This document shows, piece by piece, positions 40,096 through 52,007 of a DNA stretch of 64,000 nt. The notes beneath the pieces are model-generated. The model searched no databases. It saw only the letters and a program-made list of their open reading frames with translations, and had not been told where the DNA came from. The translations under genes were made by a program, and so were the position numbers. Position 1 is the stretch's first letter. Every line of letters begins with the position of its first letter. The DNA comes from Sciurus carolinensis (taxonomy: Eukaryota; Chordata; Mammalia; Rodentia; Sciuridae): assembly GCF_902686445.1 (NCBI RefSeq), contig NC_062227.1, forward strand, positions 28,202,777 through 28,266,776. The letters are read 5' to 3'.

Positions 40096-42856
40096 ACTAC
40101 AAAAAAGAAAACAAAAAATTGGAAACAAAACAGGCCCTACTGGTCAGAAAAAAAGGTGTCACATTCCTTGGGAAAGTAGAAGTGAAACGTCCCTTTCAGA
40201 GACCAAGAGATGTGTTCCAGAATTGGAGTGTGTTTTATTACCTGGTGCTGTTTTGATCACCCCAGGGCTGATCTAGGATATCCTAATGCACTCTCCTGCT
40301 CAGTGTGCCCAGGAACTGGCCACAGAAGATCTCTTCAAACTGCCCTCCATGCCAGTTGAAGTACATATATGAACATCCCCTCCTCTCCCATTCTGCTCCT
40401 TCTAACTTAAAATTACCAACTGGAAAGAGCTCCCCTGCTCACCAATGTCTGCCAATACAGGTACCTCCAAATCCTAAACTTCCCACTCCATCCAGTCCCC
40501 TACACCAGAAACTTCTGCACACCCCAAATTCAACTGCATTGCCAAGAGGAAGTCTTGTGGTGGCTGTTCTATTTGACAAGAGAAAACTGTACAGAGAAAG
40601 AAGGGAAGAAGCTCCTTGTTGGGGCAGAGCCAAAAAAATCTGAAATCCTCCTCTCAGGAGAATTTCAGTTTCAGCAGGCTTGAGGGAAAGACGAGGAAAA
40701 GATGAAAATGAAAACCAATCCTTGTTTCCTTCGCAAAACTGAAGGAGAAGCAATTACCTCTATGCCATCTTTTAAAAACATGTCATTATTTTTTCTATTC
40801 ATTCATTCATTCAACAAATAATTACTTAGCTCCTGATCTAGGCCAGGCCCTGTTCCCCACAGGCCCCTCAGCATGACAGGCTGAAAAGCTCCTGTGCTTG
40901 CCTGCTAGCCAGGCTTATGTCCAGTGCAAGTGGAAAAGTACCGACAGCCTGACCTCTGATAGGCACTGCCGGAAGTCATGGAAGTGACCTGGGGTGAAGA
41001 ACTGGTTTTTTCCCAGTGTGGCAGGATGGAGCTCCTCTTGTGTGTCGGGGCTGGGAGTTGAAGGGCGAAAAGAGAGAAAGGGTGGGAAAAGTATGTGCTG
41101 GCTTCTGTGCATAAACTTCACATTGCTACAGAATTAGACTTTTACTTAAATAATTTAAATTGGGATGTTTCTCTATGTTATATTTCTTGAGGCTCTTTGT
41201 ACTTAATTTGATTTCTTATCTAGGCCACCTTATGGTAGTTAACCTTTCAAAAAGTTGTTAAGAACTTTTTTTTTTTTTTTTTTTTTTTGCGGTGTTGGGG
41301 ATTGAACCCAGGGCCTTAGTGCTTAAGGGGCAAGCACTCTACCAACTGAGCTATCTCCCCAGCCCCTGTTAAGAACTATTAAAGACGATCATTGCCTTTA
41401 AATATAAGGCACCAAAGAAATAGAAAAGCTGCAAGTAAAAATATATAATAGAATAATAGAAATATTTTACATGTATTTTAAAACACAATCTTGTAAACTG
41501 ATTTAACCTATAAAGTAGATGTTTTGATGTCCCTAGTTCTACTAGAAACTGAGTGGATGACTTTCAAGAAATGTTAATAAAGAAGCAGATTGATCTTGGC
41601 ATAGAAGAAGTGCAGAGCCCAATCATCCCACTTCCACTCTACAAAACTAAAATAATAGGAAAATTTTATTATCCTAAGGCTAAAGATGTCTAGTAAATGT
41701 TCAGATCTTTGCTGATAAATAATTTAAAGCAAAAGAAGCCAAGAAACTATGGAAAGTTTTTTTTAAGAAATAAAAACCCACATATTAGTGGAAACATTTA
41801 TTTTCAATAAATTTATTTGTTGTATGTTGTTGTATTGTTTACTATGTAGAGAGGTTATTTGTTGTGTAGCGATATTACATAGAAATATAATGCATATTTT
41901 ATTGTATTATAATAATATTTATATTGCATTATAGTTGCATATTGTAGAGTTACAAACAAGATAAAAATTAGGGGATTTTTAAAAAAATTGTATAAAGGCC
42001 TTAAATGGTAAGGCATTCTAAGTTGCTTTTCTCTTTTATGGTAGCCACAGTTACAGAAAGGCAGTGTGTCCCTGGTCAACCCAGGAAATTTGTTACAAAG
42101 ACATCATTCAAAACAAGAGTCAAACTCTGAGAACTCCTTTTAAAATGAAATGGAAAAAGAAAAAAAAAAAAAAAAAAACAGAAAATGTTTACTTCTATAG
42201 ACTTCAAAGTACTTTATATGGAGATTAGACAATTCACTTCTAAAAAAAAAAATTCTAGCACAATTCACTGGTGCTGTGGGTCTCTTACATGAGGCCTTGA
42301 GGGTGTCACACCATTATTATAGCATGATTCTCTCTCTTGTTGAAGATATTCATACGCCTGCACAGAGGTACACACACCTCCTTTACCCACAGAGAATTTA
42401 CCTTGAGGAGCTGGCAAAAGTCCTGCTAAGCATCTAATGTGTTAAAATGAGAGGGTTGTTGATCAGAGATTTTAGTACTCAGTAATGTAGGTCACCTGAA
42501 TATAAGTCTGTTTTGCATTTGCTGTCATTCATTCATTTCTTGAACAAATATTTACTGAGCAAAGACTGTAGGGATGACAAGATGAATCAGCAGGAGATTT
42601 CCCCTCGGGATGCTTACTGAATGCTGTCTAATGCAGTGATTGGGATGTGAATTGCCATAATGCAAGCAACACATTCATGACCAAGATACAGACAACACGC
42701 ATTATTTGAGCTCAGAGAAGAGATGCAGTACTCCAGGAGAAGGTGGAATCCAGGATGGAGAAACAGCTCCATGGAAATAGAAGAAAAGTCATTGAGCTTT
42801 CATAAGCAGGTGGGGTTTTCTGCTAGAGGGAATTTCTTCTAGAAACCCTTCAACAT
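40096..42856. other. Unassigned intergenic DNA around an ID SINE
   Basis: Apart from the ID at 41267-41366 I see only attcattcattcattcaaca near 40796 and attcattcatttcttgaaca near 42527, likely short pieces of ancient repeats, and A runs at about 42160-42178 and 42242-42251. Confidence 0.65.
41267..41366 (-). mobile_element. ID SINE with perfect 11-bp TSD
   Basis: Poly(T), then ggtgttggggattgaaccca to gagctatctccccagcccc. The flanks tgttaagaact at 41256-41266 and 41367-41377 are identical. Short A-tail class on the minus strand. Confidence 0.95.
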
Positions 42857-43193
42857 TGTAAGGTCAGATGCAAGTGACCAGAAAGGAGTCAGACCAAGAG
42901 AGGCTGAACGAAGATTTATTGGGGTTTGGCCCTCAGGCAAGATTCTCCATTCCTCTGGGGTGAAAGGCCAGGGTAGAGGGTTGGGGAATCCTTAAGTGGC
43001 TTTATAGTCTGGAATTGGCAGGGGAAGGCTTGAGGGTTTAGGGTCCCCCTGGGGTTGGCTGGGGACTCGTTGATTGATGGGTGGTTGCAAGATGCCACTA
43101 GGGTTTATCTGCCAATATCTGATGGGTTGTTCTTTGGCGCACGCGGGCTGCCTGATGCCCCGCCACCATATAGCTGCTCAGACCTCCCTAACA
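42857..43193 (-). mobile_element. Candidate solo ERV LTR
   Basis: On the minus strand it starts tgttagggaggtctgagcag and ends in ca. It has a TATA-like ctataaag (about 42999-43008) and an AATAAA (42915-42920) in the right order and spacing for U3-R-U5. No internal viral genes are adjacent. The class is probably ERV1 but uncertain, and no perfect target duplication is seen. Confidence 0.55.
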
Positions 43194-43284
43194 ATCACCA
43201 TGAAGCCATCCCTGGTTTATAAGGGAATAAGCTTCAATAAATGCTCCCAGAAAAAAGAGGTGTCCCGCAGAATTGATTTTGTCC

Positions 43285-43870
43285 TTATTATGGGCTGAAT
43301 TGTGTCCCTAGGAATTCAAAGGTTGAAGCCACAATCCTAATACCTCACAACAAGACTGTGCTTGGAGATAGGTCTTCAAAGACATAACGCAAAAAGAGGC
43401 CATTTTAGTGATCTCTAATGCCACATGGCTGATGGCTTCATAAGAAGAGGAGTTTAGGTCACAGACACAGAGAAGGAAGATCATGTGAAGACAGGAGAAG
43501 CAGGTCATCTAAAAGCCAAAGAGAGTCAGGCACAGTGGCATACACCTGTAATCCGAGCTATTCAAGAGACTGCGACAGGAAGACCACAAGCTTGAGGCCA
43601 GACTCTGCAACTCAGCAACAGTCTCAGAATAGAAACTTTTAAAAAGGGCTGGGGATCCAGCTCCGTGGAAGAGCACCCCTCAGTTCAATTCCCAGTATTG
43701 CAAAAAATAAAAAAGGAGTGAGAACTCAGGAAAAACTAGATTTATGACACTTTGATCTTAGACTTCTAACCTCCAGAATTGTAAGACTATAGTTTTCTGA
43801 TATTTCTGCGACACTTTGACTATCAGACTAACAGTCCCCATCGGGACCCCAGACATTCCCTGATTTGGTT
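43285..43870 (+). mobile_element. MLT1-like MaLR LTR, interrupted by a B1-dID SINE
   Basis: tatgggctgaattgtgtccc, tggagataggtcttcaaaga, ttcataagaagaggagttta, then after a SINE tttgatcttagacttctaac and tccagaattgtaagactata. This is the MLT1-type LTR order. Confidence 0.72.
43526..43716 (+). mobile_element. B1-dID composite SINE in the MLT1-like LTR
   Basis: agtcaggcacagtggcatac to caattcccagtattgc with an A-rich tail. Fairly diverged. Confidence 0.85.
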
Positions 43871-44069
43871 TCTGGGCTCCCTACCTCACTCCTGCTTACA
43901 ACTCAGCCCAACCATGCTGGTGGACCACTGTGAAGGGCCATCTCACCAGGAGACATGCAGATGGAAGAGAATAAGATTCAGCCCTAGAGGCAACAGGGAA
44001 CACCTCTTAAAGCCCTACTAATCTCAGAGAATTGCGTTCAGCAGTGGATCACTGAAGTTTGTGCTGCTA

Positions 44070-44280
44070 CTGAAAAGCCCTTACAGTATGCAGCTACTGT
44101 CCTAAGCCCACCATAAGCACAACAGGAAGATACTATGATTGGGCTGCATCCCAGATGAGGAATCAGAGGCACCCCAAAGGATTTTTGTCTAACACCACAG
44201 GACTAACTTGGGGGCTGAGCCAGGTTTGAGCTGAGACATTTAGACTCCAGACTCCACATTCCTGCCAGTTTATTAGACTC
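44070..44280 (-). mobile_element. MIR-like relic
   Basis: actgtcctaagcccaccata, gatgaggaatcagaggcacc, caccacaggactaacttggg and gactccagactccacattcc keep the reverse-complement MIR order. Confidence 0.5.
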
Positions 44281-44537
44281 TGTTGCCCCTCAGCTTAAAC
44301 ACAAATAAAATATCTTCTCAGTCTTCAAGACATGCCAGAAGCCTTACGATCCCACCAAGTTTGCAAAGGCACATTTGGGAGAAGGGGACAATCTGGGTAT
44401 TACTGCAGAGTGAGCTGCTGCCGAAGTCTCCTCCTGTCCCCCCAGACCTGCCTCAAACACGCAGACATGCCAGATAAACATAACAAAAATGTCTTTAGTG
44501 CCGTTAGAGCACAGAGGAAGGAAGAAATCTCTTGAAT

Positions 44538-44645
44538 GTAAAATCCTTCAGGGCAAAGACATTATTTAATTCATTACCAATTCTCTAGGGCTTAGAACTG
44601 TGCCTGTCAGAGCAATAGGCATTCAATAAATATTTGTGCAATGAA
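44538..44645 (+). mobile_element. L2-like 3' end relic
   Basis: ccttcagggcaaagacatta, tagggcttagaactgtgcct and ggcattcaataaatatttgt are typical of the L2 3' end. Confidence 0.7.
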
Positions 44646-45040
44646 AAAAATTAGGGGCTGGGGCCAAAGTAAACTCAAAGTCAAAGTAGTGTTCAAGAGT
44701 AAAACTGAATGAAGAGAGATGTTAGAATTCAACATAAACCTGACGAGTAGGGAGCTGGGGTCTTGATGTTCATACATTAACTATTCCCATATCAAATTCA
44801 TGATGTTCGTGCATATCAAAAGATGAAACCACTAATCTGTGTGAGAAGGGTTCTCTGTATAAAACCATCCCTGAGGAAGAAACAAGAACACTAACTAGAC
44901 AACCAGTTAGTCCTGAGAAGCCATAGCAAGCTGATCTGCTTTCCCAGACATTTGTCTATACTACCAAAGGAATGTGGGACTCTGAAAGAAAGCAACTATT
45001 ACAGATAAACTTATAAACAAAAATTCGAAACTGTTATGGT

Positions 45041-45145
45041 CGGGCTGGGGTTGTGGCTCAGTGGTAGAGCACTTGCCTAGAATGGGCGAGGCACTGGATT
45101 TGATCCTCAGCACCAATTTAAAAAAGAAGAAAAGAAAATGAAAAA
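45041..45145 (+). mobile_element. ID SINE at the edge of a MaLR-type LTR
   Basis: gggctggggttgtggctcag to tttgatcctcagcacc, then an A-rich tail. The flanks 45027-45040 (gaaactgttatggt) and 45146-45159 (gaaactgctatggt) match at 13 of 14 bases. Confidence 0.92.
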
Positions 45146-45150
45146 GAAAC

Positions 45151-45595
45151 TGCTATGGTTTAGATATGAGGTGTCCCCCAAAAAGTAATGTGTGAGACAA
45201 TTCAAGAATGTTCATAGGTGAGATGATTAGATTATGAGAGCTATAACCTAATTAGTATGTTAACCCACTGATATGAATCAACAGGATGGTAACAATAGAC
45301 AGGTAGGGTGTGGCTGGAGGAAGCAGGTCCTGAGGGTGTGCCTTTGGGGTTTTGAGCAGCACCCCACCCCCTGCATACTCCCCGTCTCTCCACCCTTCCC
45401 AGCATCTGTGTCTGAGTTGCTTTCCTCCCCCACACCCTTCCTTCCTGATGTTCTGCCTCACCTCCAGGTCAGAGCAATGGAGTCAGCTGACCATGAACTG
45501 AACCTCTGAAACCCTGAGCCAAACTAAACTTTTTCCTTCTTTAAGTTGTTCTTGTCAGGTCTTTTGGTCACAGAGATGCAAAGCTGATTAAAACA
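45151..45595 (+). mobile_element. MaLR-type LTR
   Basis: tgctatggtttagatatgag, tcccccaaaaagtaatgtgt, gggtgtggctggaggaagca, gatgttctgcctcacctcca and tctttaagttgttcttgtca to aaaaca. TG...CA ends. The same family as the minus-strand LTRs at 15321 and 46770. Confidence 0.8.
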
Positions 45596-45599
45596 GAAA

Positions 45600-46140
45600 A
45601 TAATGAGGAAATGAAACACCACAGGAAGAATCACCAAGGAGATGATTCCCATCTAAGAACTAGAGTTAACAGAACAAGGTGAGCGAATCTTTAGAACAAA
45701 TGTATTTAACATCTGGAATGAAGTAAAAGAAGAAATAGAATCTATAAGTCAGGAATAGGATATTATAGAGGGGCAAATTAATTTGGAAACATACATGTAA
45801 AAATACTATATATGAAAAATATAGTCTTTGGATTTAAAGAAAACTTAAAAAGTTAACTAGAAAGACAGTTAATGAATTGGAAAATAAGTAAAAAGAAATA
45901 CCATGTAAATCAGATTAGAGATATAAGAAAACCAAGGAAGAGACCTGAAATCTAAAATGCAAAATATCGATATAAATCTAACTGGCGTTCCAGAGAAGAG
46001 AGTTAGAACAGAAACATCATTATTGAAAAACCGATGGGAAATTTTTCTACAGTCAAAGATGTGATGATGTTCCCTATATCATGAGCATAAATTTTTTAAA
46101 AATCCACACATACATTCATCAGAATAAAATAGAGCATAAG
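45600..46140 (+). mobile_element. Old L1/HAL1-like fragment
   Basis: aaagacagttaatgaattgg, gaaaaccaaggaagagacct, aatctaaaatgcaaaatatc and gcgttccagagaagagagtt resemble old L1 or HAL1 ORF1-region words. No frame is preserved. Confidence 0.5.
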
Positions 46141-46769
46141 ACAGGAAAAATATTATAGCTACGTGTGTGAATAAGACCCCACTGTTGAGAAAACTGCAGC
46201 CAATGCAGACAGCAGGTGTGTGCTCAGTCTGCCCTTCCTGCCTTGTCTTCACCAACTTTGGCTTCAACAGACCAAGACTGCGCTTCTCTGGCATGGCATG
46301 AGAGCTCTTCTCTGTCAACCACGGGAAGTGGATAGACTGGGGAGAGAATAGATTATTGTATTATTACAATCTCAGGAACTAAGTATAGCAGTTGAAAAGG
46401 CTCACTCTGAAGTGATGCCAACATATTTGTAATTCCATTTCTATTTCTCTCAACTTGAATCCTGCTTTAGTCTTGGAATGGTGTCCAAGGATATTTTTTA
46501 TTCAAAGAAAATATAAGCTTGAATGAACAAATTAATGCTTCATTGAGCAATGTCATTTGTTGATTCAAATTTACAAAATATCTACTAAAAATAAGGTACT
46601 TTGTGGGAAAAATTGTTTGAGTTGAGAACTATAAAGTCATGGTAGGACAAGGAGCCGTGGGTTTGAACTCCTTTAAAAAGGATGGTATAGGTAGAGGGTT
46701 TTGCAAGTGCAAAGACCCAAAGGCAGGTCGGGCACTCACCAAATTTGAATAACAGGAAGTAGTTCAGGG

Positions 46770-47197
46770 TTTTAGTCAGCTTTTTTCCTGCTGTGACCAA
46801 ATGGCCTGACAAGAACAATTAGAAGAACATTTTATTTTGGTGCTCATGGTTTCAGAGGTCCATAGACTTTAGATTCCATTCTTTGGGGCCAAAGCAAGGC
46901 AGAAGATCATGGCAGAAGAGTGTGGTGGAGGAAGTGGGTCATGACATGGCACCAGGAAGCAGAGAAAGAGACTCCCTTCACCACAGGGAAAATATATACC
47001 CCTAAAGCCTACCCCCAATGACCCACCTCCTCCAGCTACACCTATCTGTCTACAGTGACTGCCCAGTTAATCCCTATCAGTGAATTATTGCACTGATTAG
47101 GTTAATGTTCTCGTAACCCAATCATTTCACCTCTAAACTTTCTTGCATTGTTTCACAAATGAGTTTTTGGAGGACAGTTCACATCTAAACTGCAATA
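46770..47197 (-). mobile_element. MaLR-type LTR
   Basis: Reading reversed: ttttagtcagcttttttcct, acaagaacaattagaagaac, ggaagatcatggcagaagag-like segments, aatgacccacctcctccagc, and acagttcacatctaaactgc. Same family as 15321 and 45151. Confidence 0.8.
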
Positions 47198-47312
47198 GTC
47201 AGTATGCCTGAAAGGCAGGTACAATGTCAGAAAAGACCATGTAGAGTTGGGTAAGGAATTTGGACGTTATTCTAAATCCAACAAGAATCCTCTAGAGGAT
47301 GGGGGTGGGGGC

Positions 47313-47501
47313 GGGTTACTGGAGATTGCCTTAACCACTAAACCACATCCCCAGTCCATTATTGTATTTTATTTAAAGACAGGGTCTCCCTGAGTTGCTT
47401 AGGGCCTCACTAAGTTGCTGAAGCTGGCTTTGAACTTGAGATCCTCCTGACTGAGCCTCCAGAGCCACTGGGATTACAGGCGTGCACCACTGCACCCAGC
47501 T
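47313..47501 (-). mobile_element. B1-dID composite SINE
   Basis: Reversed ID-like part (actaaaccacatccccagtc) and B1 head (gggattacaggcgtgcacca). The flanking word ctagaggat near 47291 and 47507 is a likely target-site duplication. Confidence 0.9.
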
Positions 47502-48950
47502 CCACTAGAGGATTTTAAGCAGAGGCACAGGAGTAGATTAACTTTTATTAAAGAAAACTCTAGGTGCTTAGTGGAGAATAATGGATTGAAGGGAAAGAAA
47601 AATGAAAGAAGGGGAAAGGGTAAAGTTGCTTTTCAACCAAAATTCAGGTGAAAATTGATGACAATTTAGACAAATGTTAGCAGTAGAGATGGAGAGAGAT
47701 GGACAAACTCAAAATACAACTTGAAGTTCAAGATTCGTCTATGCTCTGGATATAATGAATGAAGGAAAGAGAAGAATCACATCTCACTTGAAATTTTGGA
47801 CTGTTCCCTGGAAAGGTGGTGGTACCACTACTTAGGAAAACATGGGCAGAAACAGGTTTGGTGGAAAATCAAGTGTCCCATGTTAGACATGTCCATTTTG
47901 AGACACTTAATAGACTTAACAGATGTGATAGGGAAGAAGCTGAATAGACAAGTCTGTGGTTGAGGGAAAAGACCATGGGAGACAAGGATATTTAAAAGTC
48001 ACTAAAAACAGATGCTACCAGCAACTCTGAGCCTCCAAGAGAGGCCTGCCACTGGAAAGAAGGAAAGGAAAGAAGCAAGGGAGGAAAAGAGATCCCTGGG
48101 GCTCACCAGCATTTAGAGTTCCAGAAGAGGAGGAGAAGCCAGAGACATCACCTGAGAAGGAGTCGCATAGAAGGTGGGAGAAGGACTAAGAAGTATCAGG
48201 CAGCGGAAGAGAAGAGTCAAATGAGGACAAAGTTGTCATTGAGTTTAGTTTTCTGTGACAGAAGGCTTAGAGTGGATTTGAAAGAAAATGGAGGTAGAAA
48301 AACAGAGTCTAGATCATTTTCAAGTAGTCTTTCTGAATGGAGAGTAAAGGAAAAACATGGTAGCTGAAAGGGACTCAACAGAGATGGCAGGGGTCCTTCA
48401 AGGTAATAGATAATAGAATGAAAGATGTCAATGAGAATTGACTTGTAGAGATGGTAAAAATGCAGGCTGAAGTCCCGAATCAACAGGAAAGGGTGACATT
48501 CAGAGACAGGTAGAGATGTGGCTGGGGTTGGACAGGGACTCTTGCCCTCAGCCTTCACAGGACAGAAATCAGTGAATTCAAGCAGAGACATAAGTAATGA
48601 ATGACAAGAGGTTGAGAAAGTCCTTAATTTTTCTATTTTCTTAAAAAACCATGAGGTTGTCATAGGCTGAGAGTGAAGGATTAAGAAGATGAAGGCTTGG
48701 GTTAGGTACTGAAGAGAAAAAAAGGTATGATGTAAGTATCTTAGAGAGCAGGAGATGTGGCAGGGTTTCCAGGAAGTGTCAGGGCCCAAGTCAGAGCTGT
48801 GTGTCATGTGTTTAAGGTTAGACTCCTCAGCTCGGTGATGCAACTTCCTGCACAATGGAAAAATATTCAGTTCCACAAGTGTCATTGTGAGGAAGACTGG
48901 GGTATTGCCAGGTGAGTAAATAGAGAGAGAATGGAGAAATGGAGTCAGGG

Positions 48951-49829
48951 GTGTTTTACAAGGAAGGGGTTATAGTGTCGGACTACAGAGTGTCAGGCTG
49001 CAAAAGAAGTGTGAGAACATTTGAAAAATGATGCTTAGTGGACCAGTAGTTTCAATGAAATAGAAGCAAACATTTGGAATTTAAGACTAGTAAGTAGATC
49101 AGAGGATAACCTATCCTGGTCAGAGAGCAAAATGCTTAAATTCGAATGTTCACAGAGGTTCCCCTCCTCAGCCTCTCCTTCAGTGTAGACAGGATAGTTG
49201 CTAAGATTCAGAAATAGCAAGAAAGGTGCACGGTCCTCACCCTCCCCCAAAACATACCCCTCACTTCTTTATAGTTGACCAGAATTATGTAATTAGAAAA
49301 CCATTCCTCCAGCATCAAGTTTCTTCCTATTAAAATGAAATCCATATGGGAAAGATGACTTATCCTAGCCCAGGCAGGGACACAGCATCCACACCTTCTT
49401 GCAGTAAGTATGAATTAAGGAACTCTCAGCCAAAGGTCCAGTGCAACTCACCTGCTGGGTGCACCTGGCATTCTCCCAACTTCACCCTTTGGCAAGAAAT
49501 AATGTATCAGGTTATTTCCAGAGGCCAGGGTTTTACATGGGAAATAGCAAAGACACAGAGCACCTACATCACAGGGTTTGGATGGGTACTTGCACTGTTT
49601 CTCTAAAGGTAGAGCCAAACTACAAGATTTATAAAAGGGAATAAAAAGCAGAAATACCTCTCAAAATTTTTTTTAAATGTATACACTTAGACATAAATTC
49701 TGCATTAAACAATTCATCATGAAGGAATAATGTACTAAGATGTTTGAATAAGAATGTTCATCATAATATTATTTATAATATCACGACACACACACACAAA
49801 AACATTTTGATGCTGAAATCAGGAAATTT
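48951..49829. other. Unassigned intergenic DNA
   Basis: No gene or clear repeat recognised. Confidence 0.7.
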
Positions 49830-50045
49830 AGCCAGGCACAGTGGCTAAATCTGTAATTCCATCAACTTAGGAGGCTGAGGCAGGAGGATTGCAAGTTTGA
49901 GGCTAACTTCAGCAATGTAGGGAGATCCTGTCTCAAAATAAAAAATTTAAAAAGACTGGGAGTCTAGCTCAGTGGCAGAGTATCCCTGTTGTGTTCAATC
50001 CCTAGTACAAGAAGAAGAAAGAGAAGGAGAGGAGGAGGAGGAAAT
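49830..50045 (+). mobile_element. B1-dID composite SINE with GA-rich tail
   Basis: gccaggcacagtggctaaat to caatccctagtaca, then an AAGAAG/GGAGGA-rich tail to 50042. Confidence 0.87.
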
Positions 50046-51814
50046 TGTAGTTAAGAAAACTACAGTAATCTACTAAGGGAATGTGATGCAACCATCAAAA
50101 TTTTGATTGATATGTTGCCTAATAAGTAGAGTTCATTTCCTTTCTTTAAATTCAAAATCACATAAATAAATGCAAAGGACAAAAAGATGAAAGGGGCATA
50201 TCCAAATTGTTAACAACTATTATGGCCGTACAATGGAATGACGGGTGACTTTTATTTTGTTTGTGCTCTAGTATGTTTTTGCACAAAAGCAAAACTAAAT
50301 GTGAGTGGATTTACTCACCCAGGAAAATAACCAATTCAATTTTATTTCCTAACTGTGCAAAATGTATTCTTCAACCAGCCTCAAAATTCTACCCTAACAC
50401 CTAATTAACTTTAACAAATAAAGCTTTTCATTCACAATATTTATTCTGACAGCATTTATCACAAAGAAGCAATCTTCCCAGACACACTACTGCATGCAGT
50501 TCCTGCCCCCAGGTGCTCACCACAAGCACAAGTTTGATTTCTAGTCTCCGTTCCACTTTTCTCTTTACAATCCTGGGGGCCTTTTCTACTCCTCTGCCCT
50601 CTTCCCACAGGAACCCTAAGACACGAGGCATTGTCCCAGACTCCACTGTGCCAGGGCGGTTTTGTTCCCCCCGGGCCTTGGTCTCTCACATTCTTCAGAT
50701 TAGAAAGTCTGCAGGGCTGACGATCCTTTCTCCTGCTTGTGTTGATACCACGTTTGTGATCTATGAGCAGGGCAGAAAGAGAGGAACCAAGGAGAAGAAA
50801 CACCCTGTCCACAAGTAAATATAATCCCAAGACATGTATCCATGAGACACTGGCATGTATCCACAAGTAAATATAATTCAAAGAAGAAGTGTTATTGAAA
50901 AAGTGAATATTTGTTAGGAATGGTTTTGACTCTGAAAATTACAAACCTGAAATAACAGTTACTTAAACCATACAGAGGCAAATTTTCCCTCCTGTGTAAA
51001 ATTCCACAGGTAGATGTCCATTCCAAGTCTGTTAGAGTGACACTACACCATGGAATTTCCAGGGATCCTAGGTCCTTCCAACTTGCTGCTTCATCATCTC
51101 CAGGACATGACCTTGGTCTTCATGGTCCAAGATAGAAGTCAGAGGTCCTGCCATCAAGTCCTCATTCCAGAGCAGATAGATGAAAGGGAACAAAGAAGAG
51201 ACAAGGATATAAGTCAGTTATCTTTTGAGGAAGGTCCTCAGAAATCCTTATAGACCAATTCCAATTATATCTCCTTAGTGAGACCCGTGTCACCTGGTTA
51301 CGCCAAGCCATAAACAAGTCTTGGAAATGGAATCTTTTTCAGGTGGCCATGAACTAGCCAAAAATTGAGGCTTTACTTCTATGGGAAAAGAAGAGAATAG
51401 ATTTTATAGAACTAGCTTTTCAGACACAAATGGCACACGAAATGCTTTGAGGAGTAGAGAAAGATGAGTTTTAAATTAGAATAAATGGAGATAGTTTCAT
51501 GGAAGAGAGATGGGTCTTGAAAGTTGTATGATTTGGACTGTTGAAAATGGAAAGGGCCTAACAGGGGAAGTGAACAGAATGAATAAAGTTTGATTATTCT
51601 TCCTATACATCTATTCATTCATTCCTTAGACATTAAATTTCTTTTAAAAATATATGGAACTTTTCAGTCATATTTACATGTAAAGATAAGAATAAAATAA
51701 ACTTTCAGAGCTTGTCAATAATTATCAATATTTTGAAATTTTTCAGTAAACTTTCATTAAGCAGAATTTCAACTAGGAATAAAGAAACGATTGAAATATA
51801 ATAGTCCCAGGGCA
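50046..51814. other. Unassigned intergenic DNA
   Basis: No repeat recognised. The 140-codon minus-strand frame at 50459-50881 has no recognisable domain. The word ggcatgtatccacaagtaaa repeats partly at 50807-50825 and 50852-50878, a short local duplication. Confidence 0.65.
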
Positions 51815-51905
51815 AAGAGATGTAAAGTAGCTCAGTGGTAGAGAGATCACCTAGCATGGGAGAGACCTTGGGTTCAATACTCAATAATGTGAAAGAAAGA
51901 AAGGA
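51815..51905 (+). mobile_element. ID SINE, degraded
   Basis: gtagctcagtggtagagaga, cctagcatgggagagacctt and gggttcaatactcaataatg with a GAAA-rich tail. Confidence 0.7.
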
Positions 51906-52007
51906 AGAAAATACATGCACATATACATACATAAACAGAGAGAGAGAACAAGTTTATGGTATAGTGGGCATGTCCAAGGGAAGAAAATGAATACAGCTTT
52001 GATGAAT

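Larger units (their letters stand above)
46555..48950 (+). mobile_element. Long ancient mammalian interspersed repeat, split by an LTR and a SINE
   Basis: gttttgcaagtgcaaagacc (46700s), tttggacgttattctaaatc (47260s), gattttaagcagaggcacag (47510) and later agcagtagagatggagagag follow a dispersed mammalian repeat I recognise by eye but cannot name with confidence. The MaLR LTR at 46770-47197 and the B1-dID at 47313-47501 interrupt it. The sequence becomes vaguer after about 48100. Confidence 0.5.

Noticed and set aside
48217..48885. 222-codon minus-strand open frame as a protein gene
   Set aside because: It is Leu/Ser/Phe/His-rich, has no domain, lies opposite a purine-rich ancient repeat, and shows no promoter or splice context. 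Kept only as a low-interest finding.
50459..50881. 140-codon minus-strand frame
   Set aside because: No domain, no splice or promoter context, and overlapping frames on both strands.
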